Of a stretch of 64,000 nucleotides of DNA, positions 56,985 through 64,000 are shown in pieces. A program made the translations under genes and the position numbers. Origin of the DNA: Podocnemis expansa (Eukaryota > Chordata > Testudines > Podocnemididae); NCBI GenBank assembly GCA_007922195.1, contig ML682122.1:1371147-1435146 (forward strand), written 5' to 3'. The notes beneath the pieces are model-generated. The model searched no databases, had not been told where the DNA came from, and saw only the letters and a list, made by a program, of their open reading frames with translations. Positions within the stretch are counted from its first letter, which is position 1; each line of letters begins with the position of its first letter.

Positions 56985-57180
56985 ATGGCATTTAAAATCC
57001 CATTTTGTCAGACACTTCGAAGCTTGAAACAAGCATCACAGAAACTTCAAAGAAGCTTCATAGAAGCTTCAAAGTGCCTGACAAAGTGGGATTTTCTCCC
57101 ACAAAAGCTCATGCAACAAATAAATTTGTTAGTCTTTAAGTTCCACAGGACACCTTTTATATCTTTGCAAGTGTTTCTAC
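56985..57180. mobile_element. Penelope-like element with head-to-head hammerhead-like motifs
   Basis: The left half is inverted (aaaatcccattttgtcagacacttcgaagc). The right half reads cttcaaagtgcctgacaaagtgggattttctcccacaaaagctcatgcaac, then aaataaatttgttagtctttaagttccacagga and a short tail. The right half shows CTGACAA, stem GTGGG/CCCAC, AAAA and a mini stem-loop gctcatgc: the layout of a minimal hammerhead with two positions changed (CTGANGA and GAAA expected). Confidence 0.6.
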
Positions 57181-57189
57181 ATGATGAAA

Positions 57190-57705
57190 GACAAAGGACT
57201 TACCACTGATTGTCGCCCCTGGGTGTTACTGTTATTTCAGTGAATCAACCAATAACTGCCACCGGACCAAAAACAGGCCTTGTGACTGAGTCACTCTTTG
57301 TCAGAAGCTGTTCCCGCCCAGGGGGGGGGGGGGGAGCAGAGAGCTGCTGATATTGCTCAGCTCTCATGGATTTATTTGTTTTGAGGAAACAGAATTATAA
57401 ATTAAACCACAGCTCTAGCCACTCTCAAGATCTGGATTGTACAATGGACGGAAGCACGACAAGTTTATACACTACTACCCAGAAATATTGAGGACTGGCC
57501 CATGTTAGCTGACTTAGACTTGCTGGTTGGAGACTGTCAGTCTGTAGAACTGCAGTGCATATGTTCAAACCAGATCCCAGCCTCCGAGATGCTATTTTCA
57601 TTGCAGGATACCAGAATCTTAGCTCAGATGCCTACTTGGCAATTTATAACCTTGAAGACCAAAACCAATGAATTCAACTTAGCTGACATAAGTTGGTCAC
57701 AAGGT
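57190..57705. other. Non-coding stretch, no gene seen
   Basis: A poly-G run lies at 57319-57333. The short frame at 57502-57741 has no recognisable family. Confidence 0.35.
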
Positions 57706-59240
57706 TATCATAGAATCATAGGGTTGGAAGGGACCTCATAGATCATCTAGTCCAACCCCTTGCCAGAGGCAGAACTACTCCCACTAAACCACCCCAGTCA
57801 TGGTTTTGTCCAGCCGGGCCTTAAACACCTCCAAAGATGGAGATTTCACCACCTCCGTCGACAACTCATTCCAAGGCTTCACCACTCTCCTAGTAAAAAA
57901 GTTTTTTTTTTCTAATATCCAGCCTCGACCTCTCTAACCACAACTTGAGACCATTGTTCCTCATTCTGTCCTCTGTTTTTACCGAGAACAGTCAAGCTCC
58001 ATCTTCCTTAGAGCATCCCTTCAAGTAGCTGAAGGTTGCTATCAAATCCCCCCTCAATCTTCTCTTCTGCAGACTAAATAAGCCTAATGCTTTCAGTCTT
58101 TCCTCATAGGGCTTGTGCTCCAGCCCTTTTATCATTTTGGTTGCCCTCTGCTGAACTCTCTCTAGCATGTCCCTGTCCTTTTTGTAGTGGGGAGCCCAAA
58201 ACTGAACACAGTATTCTAGATGTGGCCTCACCAGTGCAGAATAGAGGGAATGATCACATCCCTTGATCTGCTGGTAATACTTCTTTTGATGCAGCCCAGT
58301 ATGCCATTGGCCTTTTTGGCCGCAAGAGCACACTGCTGACTCATATCTAGCTTCCCATCCACCATGACCCCCAGGTCCTTTTCTACACTGCTGCTACTTA
58401 GCTGAATGTTTCCCAGCCTGTAGCAGTGTGTGGGGTTTTTCCGTCCCACGTGCAGGATTTTACACTTGTCCTTATTGAACCTCATAAGATTTCTATTGGC
58501 CCAATGTTCCAATTTATCTAGGTCTCCCTGAATCCTTTCCTTGCCCTCCAATGTGTCTATTGTTCCCCCCAGCTTGGTGTCATCCGTGAACTTACTGAGA
58601 ATGCAGTCTATTCATTAAATCGAGATCATTGATGAAAATGTTGAACAGAACCAGCCCCAGGACCAACCCCTGGGGCACACCACTCATTACTGGTTGCCAG
58701 CTGGACATGGAACCATTGATTCCTACACGCTGAAACCGTTGATCTAGCCAGTTTTCTATCTACCTTATAGTCCACCTATCCAACCCATAATTCCTTAATT
58801 TGCCAATGAGAATGCTGTGGGAAACTGTATCAAAAGCCTTGCTAAAATCAAGGTATATGACATCAACGGTTCTTCCTGCATCCAGAAAACCAGTCATCTG
58901 ATCATAGAAGGAGATGAGATTGGTCATGCATGATTTACCCTTGGTAAATCAATGCTGACTGTTCCTGATCACGTTATTTTCCTCTACGTGTTTTAGGATG
59001 GATTCTTTGAGAACCTGCTCCATAATTTTTCCAGGAATTGAGGTGAGGCTGACAGGTCTGTAATTCCCCAGATCCTCCTTTTTCCCTTTCTTGAAAATAG
59101 GCACTACATTTGCTTTTTTCCAATCCTCTGGCATCTCCCCCGTTCTCCATGAGTTTTGAAAGATAATGTCCAGCGGTGCTGCTATCTCATTGGCCAATTC
59201 CCTTAGCACCCTTGGATGCAGTTCATCCAGCCCCATTTTG
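57706..59240 (-). mobile_element. CR1 LINE, 5'-truncated, fairly young, antisense
   Basis: The tail (atcatagaatcatagggttggaagggacctcatagatcatctagtcc) is at the left, so the element reads on the minus strand. Translations give the ORF2 RT and C terminus: DELHPRVLRELANEI, MPEDWKKANVVPIFKKGKK, NYRPVSLTS (59236-58949), then WANRNLMRFNKDKCKILHVG (58551-58228) and [37 protein letters not shown] (58333-57992). Only a few stops break it, for example one after NSQH, so it is young compared with the other CR1 copies here. The RT catalytic block lies in the interrupted middle. It stops at about 59240, where the Tx1-like LINE begins in the opposite direction. Confidence 0.9.
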
Positions 59241-59245
59241 GGAAC

Positions 59246-62103
59246 ATGGAGACTTCCCCAGCTCCCTCTGAACCTTTCCCACAGCCTGTTCCCCCCTCCC
59301 TCCCTGCGGCTGCCCCTTTGACCACTGCTGCCATTCCTACCACCTCTGGTGCCTCTACTAGGGCACCTGTGGCAGCAGGCACGGGAGGGGCTTCTACTAC
59401 TGCTGCCCCAACCTCCTCAGCCGGAAAAAAAAGCAAGGGAAAGATGGCGAGCAAGGGCCTTGCTGCTCCCGCAGCCCGTCCACTGGCTGCGGCCCCTTCT
59501 TCCCCTGCCGTTGCCTCCACCGGTTCTGGGGGTCCTTCTGCCCCCAGAATGTACGCCCAGGCGGCCGCCATCCCTCCACCCACCGCCACAACATCAGCCC
59601 GCACCGCGTCCTCTAATTCGAGCTTGGGGGGCCGGGGCCCCTTCCCCTCTTTGACCAGGAGGCACGGTGTCCGCTGCCTCCCGGTGGCTGCCTCGCCCCA
59701 CATAGAAACTTACATGTGGGCGATGGCGAGGGTGGTGGGGCCCTCAGCCATTGTGGTGGCCTCCAAGATGTTTGGGAAGATGGTATTCTTCCTGGCATCG
59801 AAGGCTGCCGCACAGGCAGTGGTGGTCAGGAGCTTGGCGGTGGGGGGTGTCCACGTGCCAGTGGAACCCTTGGAGGACCTGGGCGTCCAGCTGGTCCTTA
59901 CTTCCGTTCCTCCCTTCCTCCCCAATGCCGCCCTGCTTCCCCTTCTCTCCACCCCGGGGAAGCCAATATCTATCATCAGCCCTCTCCCACTGGGCTGTAA
60001 GGACCCCGCCCTCCGTCAGGTTTTGTTCTTCCGCCGGCAGGTGCAAATCCAATTGCTGCCGGCGGGGGCACATGGTGGGGTGGGACTGGAGGGGTCCTTT
60101 CTGGTGCCCCATCAAGGGGCCCATTATAAAATTTTCTACTCTCCGGGGAGGCCCGGTGCTTCCTCTGTAGGGCCATGGGGCAAGTCCGGAGGTACTGCCC
60201 CTTGGCCCAGCATGAGGAGGGAGCAACAGGGCCCCCCGGAGTTGATACAGGCACTGGCCACACCACCACCGGCGACCCCGCCCACCCAGCCACTCAAGCT
60301 GCCTCTCCTCCATCGAGGAACACAGCTGCCGCTGCCTCTCGGGACGTGGGCTCCACAGCCCCACTATGCCCAGAGGAGCGGCCGGGCCCCGTCACCGCCC
60401 ACACCGAACCATCTGGGACGGGGCCCAGAGAGGAGAGGGCAGTGGCCGAGGTGGTGACCCCAGATATGGGAGAGGGCGCACCCCAGGGGGAGGGTTCCCA
60501 TCTCCTTGTTGTCCCTCCCCTGGTTCCTTCTCCCAAGAGCCTTCGCCCTTTCCGCCTGTTCCCGCTCCTGCTGGCCGTCCCTCAGACTCCATCTTAGAGG
60601 GCCGGGCTCTCCCCCAGAGGGTCCACAGCAAGCGCAAGAAGGCTCTGTCCCTCCTCAGCACCTTAGATGGGGAGGAGGGCCCCCGGAAGTCTTTGCGGGG
60701 GGCTTATAATAACGATACTGCAGTTAGCACCAACGATGTTGAGCTACTTGCTGCGCCCTCTGGTGAGGTCCAGCAGGAGGCTCCGGCTGAGGAGATGGGC
60801 ACAGTAGAGGAGGAGTGCAGCGCTGCCCCCGTACAGGAGGCCCCTGTTGATCCCTCTCATGGGGAGGCCACGGATGGAGCCACCCCTGTCCCTCCAGAAC
60901 CATCAGCAGCTGAGGCGGGGGGAGAAATGGGCTCCATCTTTGCGGAGATCGAGGCCCTGGGTCTGACCTTGGTAGCCCCAAGGGAGGACGACCCTCTACC
61001 AGCGGGCCTTGATCTGGGTGGCAATGACATCTCGTCACCCCCTCCCTTTCCCCAGACCCAACCCGAATGCGAACCACCGTCTGCTGTCCCTGCTTCTATC
61101 CCGGGGACACCCCTGGGTTGCTTCACCTGCCCGGCTGCTATAGATCTTCCTGTGGCAGCCACCGAGCCCCTCGAGGCGACAGCCAGCCCTGAGCAGCCGG
61201 GTCCCAGGGTGTTGTCCCTGGGGGGACAGCTGCCCCTTCCCTCACTCGTCTATTCCCCCATGTCTGATGCTGAGGATGTGGTGAACCAAACATACTCAAC
61301 TCCCACACCCAGCGTCAGCACGGATCCCGTTCCTCACCCCTTGTTGGAAAATCCCGTGCCCGGTCAAGGGGAGCCGCACCCTGGTGGTTTGACTACCGGG
61401 GCCCCTGTTCCCACAACCACTCCTCCCTTTCTTTCCATCACTTCTTTTCCTGGCCTAAATCCTATCCCTCCCTTTACGGTCCCCCCCCTTACCTACGCTA
61501 GCCCCAACCCCATCCCCTATTACTGCCACCCCCGGGATGGTGGCTTTCCCCCTTCCATCAACCACTTCCCGGGAGGTGGTATTTGTGGCCCCCTCCATCT
61601 CTGGGGCTGCTGTCTTCCCTCCACCGCCACCCTTCCTGGTGCCGGGGCTTCAGCTGGGAGCTATGGTGCCCACACCATCGGCACCGAGACGGGGCTCTGC
61701 ACCCTGTCTTATGTTCCCGGCTGACCGCGGGGCCAACACAGGGACCCAACCGGAGGACGGCCGGGAGCCTCTAACCCCGGACCCCCAGGCGCTGTGGGAA
61801 GAGCTGTGCACCTTTCTGGAGAACACTCGTGGGGCCAGGAGCCGGGTGCAGCTCGCCCTGAAGCGCTGGGGGAATTTCAATCTCATCCTCCGGACCGTGC
61901 AGGCCATACTGAAGGAGGGCAAAGGGACCGGGAAACGGGATGCCGCGGCCTACCAAAGAGCCCACAGCTTCCATGAGTCCCTTATGACATTAGGGGTCAG
62001 TCACGGATTGCTGCGTGGCCCGACGGAGGCTGCTGGCATTCCCATCACCTTTGAGGATCCTCCCCAGCCCTCCTCGTGGCACCCGTCACCTTTGCCACAT
62101 TAA
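59246..62103 (+). pseudogene. Tx1-like L1 LINE, ORF1 (gag-like), with frame breaks
   Basis: ORF1 starts at the ATG at 59246 (METSPAPSEPFPQPVPPS). The longer frame from 59216 includes ten residues of antisense CR1. After a proline/alanine-rich N terminus comes a folded part (VGGVHVPVEPLEDLGVQLVL, VPPFLPNAALLPLLS, CKDPALRQVLFFRRQVQIQL) ending HYKIFYS near 60140. A frame change there moves to CFLCRAMGQVRRYCPLAQ, a CCHC-like knuckle with Gln in place of His. Two more changes (about 60590 and 61540) are needed to reach the conserved C-terminal helices (WEELCTFLENTRGARSRVQL, WGNFNLILRTVQAIL), ending at TAA 62101-62103. ORF1 proteins bind LINE RNA. The breaks may be real decay or indel errors in GC-rich sequence. 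Confidence 0.8.
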
Positions 62104-64000
62104 ATGCTAGAGGCTGTAGGTGGGGTCTCCGCAGGACCCAGGTGCTCTCCTTTCTTCGGGAGGGGGTGTACTCTCTGGTTTTCCTGCAGGAGACCCACAC
62201 GGATCCAGCCGCCGAGGCCAGTTGGCAGCTGGAGTGGGGGAACGGGGTGTACCTAAGCCATCTGTCCACCCGCTCCGGCGGTGTGGCCACCTTGTTCTCC
62301 CCCGGCCTACAGCCTGAGGTGCTGGGGGTTGCTGAGGTTGTGCTGGGCCGCCTGCTGCACCTCCGGGTCCGTATGGAGGGGCTGGCATTGAATTTGGTCA
62401 ACGTCTATGCCCTGACATCGGGCCCAAAGCAGCTGCAATTCTTTCAGCAAGTGGCCGCCTTCCTCGGCACCTTGGATCCTCGAGAGTGCTTGGTCCTCGG
62501 CGGGGACTTTAACACCGCCCTTGAGGAACGGGACCGCATGGGGACCGAGCTGTGCCAGGCCGCCGCAGATGTCCTCCGGGAGGTGATTGACCATCGCTCC
62601 CTGGTGGATGTCTGGAGCGACCACCACCCGGACGATGAGGTGACCTTCACCTATGTCCGGAAGGGGGACCATCGGTCATGCTACTCCCGGTTGGACCGTA
62701 TTCATCTGTCTCGACACCATCTGGCACAGGCCCACTCCTCCAGCGTTTGGCCGGCCCCCTTCTCGGATCACCATCTGGTGACCGTGATGGCCTCTCTCTC
62801 AGCAGAGAGGCCGGGGCCGGCCTATTGGCATTTTAATAATAGCCTGCTGGAGGATGTGGGCTTCGTAGCGTCCTTCCGTGAGTTTTGGCTGGCCTGGAGG
62901 TGGCAGAGGGCTGCTTTTCCCTCGGCGCAGCGCTGGTGGGATGTGGGGAAGGTGCGTGCCCGGCTCCTCTGCCGTGACTACACTCGGGGGGCCAGCTGGC
63001 GGAGGGATGCGGGGATAGAGCAGCTGGAGCGGGAGGTTTTGGAGCTTGAGAGGCGCCTGGCCACCAGCCCCAGGGATCCATCCCTCCGCGAGGTGCACCG
63101 GGAGAAGCGGGAGGAGCTGCAGACCCTCGAGGACCTCCGGGCCCGGGGTGCCTTTGTTCGCTCTCTCATCCAGCTCCTTCAGGAGATGGATCGCGGCTCC
63201 CGCTTCTTCTATGCCCTGGAGAAACGGAGGGGGGCTAAAAAGCACATCACCTGCCTCTTGGCGGAGGACGGCACCCCCCTCACGGATCCGGAGGAGATGC
63301 GTGGAAGGGCCAGGGCCTTCTATGCCAGTCTTTTCTCCCCAGATCCGACAAACCCTGACGCCTGTAGGGTGTTCTGGAATGAACTTCCCATGGTCAGGGA
63401 GGGCACCCGGGACTCGCTGGAGTCGCCTCTCACTCTGGCTGAGTTCTCGGAGGCCCTACGTCTCATGCCCACCAACAAATCTCCGGGCATGGACGGGCTG
63501 ACCGTGGAGTTCTACCGCGTCTTCTGGGACGTCCTCGGCCCGGACCTCGCCATCGCCTGGGCCGAGTCCGAGGAGAGCGGAGAGCTCCCCCTTTCTTGCC
63601 GGCGGGCAGTGCTGGCCCTGCTGCCCAAGAAGGGGGACCTCCGCGACCTCCGGAATTGGTGTCCCGTCTCGATCCTCAGCACGGACTATAAAATAGTAGC
63701 CAAGGCCATCTTGATGCGCCTGGGGTCCGTGCTGCAGGACGTGATCCATCCCGACCAGACCTACACCGTCCCGGGTCGTTCCATCTTCGACAATCTCTAC
63801 GTGGTCCGGGATCTCTTAGAGCTTGGGTGTAGGGATGGTCTGTCGTTTGCCCTCCTGGCCCTGGACCAGGAGAAAGCGTTTGACAGGATGGATCATGGGG
63901 ATCTCCTGGGCACCCTGCGGGTGTTTGGCTTCGGGCCCCGGTTTGTGGGGTTTCTCCAGGTGCTGTACTCCTCTGCAGACTGTCTGGTCAAGCTCAACTG
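62053..64000 (+). CDS. Tx1-like L1 LINE ORF2: endonuclease and reverse transcriptase, open to window end
   Basis: I read this frame codon by codon from just after a TGA near 62050 to 64000 and found no stop. The APE endonuclease shows TLNARGC (Asn), FLQETHTD (Glu), NVYAL, GGDFNTALEERDR (Asp, Asn), RLDRIHLS and FSDHHLV (Asp, His), so all catalytic positions look intact. A coiled region and a basic linker follow. The RT begins MPTNKSPGMDGLTVEFY, then CRRAVLALLPKKGDLRDLRNW, PGRSIFDNLYVVRDLL and LDQEKAFDRMDH (motif A Asp); the YADD box lies beyond the edge. The order and the DQEKAFDR motif fit the Tx1 group of L1 LINEs. The protein nicks target DNA and reverse-transcribes its RNA there. It overlaps ORF1 by about 50 bases in another frame. 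No ATG is near its start, so reinitiation, frameshifting or a lost ATG must be considered. Partial at the right edge. Confidence 0.9.

Noticed and set aside
59216..59245. The upstream ATG at 59216 as the Tx1 ORF1 start
   Set aside because: The first ten codons are antisense CR1 sequence; the LINE-specific text begins at the ATG at 59246.
1..64000. CRISPR arrays, bacterial operons, rRNA genes or tRNA genes
   Set aside because: The sequence is vertebrate nuclear DNA; I saw no regularly spaced identical repeats of CRISPR type, and no cloverleaf or rRNA signature I could support.

Overview
The window reads as a stretch of vertebrate nuclear DNA, most likely from a reptile. I favour a turtle, with a crocodilian as second choice; this is inferred from the repeat mix and not proven. 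It holds single-exon olfactory receptor (OR) genes set in a dense landscape of CR1 LINEs, Penelope-like fragments, a DIRS retrotransposon, Harbinger and hAT DNA transposons, endogenous retroviruses and a Tx1-like L1 LINE. The only host protein genes I can support are three ORs, all on the minus strand: a decayed pseudogene (about 1.6-2.4 kb), an intact 310-residue receptor (14080-15012), and a nearly complete receptor that has no usable start codon (about 48.04-48.99 kb).

Layout. 0-3.6 kb: GC-rich minisatellite, OR pseudogene with a CR1 tail inside it, decayed Harbinger transposase. 3.6-14 kb: mostly non-coding, with a Penelope-like inverted pair, two MITEs full of short palindromes, a GC-rich block ending in a hAT terminus, and a CR1 split by a MITE. 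14-23.9 kb: the intact OR, then old CR1 remnants, with a small hAT nested in one CR1. 23.9-33 kb: a degraded minus-strand endogenous retrovirus (env, integrase, RT, protease, gag, two ORFs upstream of gag, leader/LTR candidate). It is interrupted at protease/RT by the 3' part of a second, plus-strand retrovirus (env transmembrane end plus one complete LTR). 34.9-44.4 kb: a palindrome MITE, two LTR-like repeats facing each other, a third retroviral integrase remnant, an 82-bp minisatellite, and a DIRS element (RNase H and tyrosine recombinase) carrying a solo LTR. 44.8-48 kb: a Penelope-like fragment split by a hAT element with a perfect target duplication, more MITE sequence, a CR1 tail. 48-57.7 kb: the start-less OR, Penelope-like copies, CR1 tails, and a 1.8-kb hAT with a perfect 8-bp target duplication holding a nested smaller element. 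57.7-64 kb: a fairly young antisense CR1 abutting a Tx1-like LINE whose second ORF (endonuclease plus RT) is open to the window edge.

The genes do not form a pathway. The ORs would each act alone as odorant receptors in sensory neurons. The rest is a layered record of insertions whose order can be read from nesting and target duplications. Repeat families were assigned by recognising motifs and termini by eye; no database search was possible.
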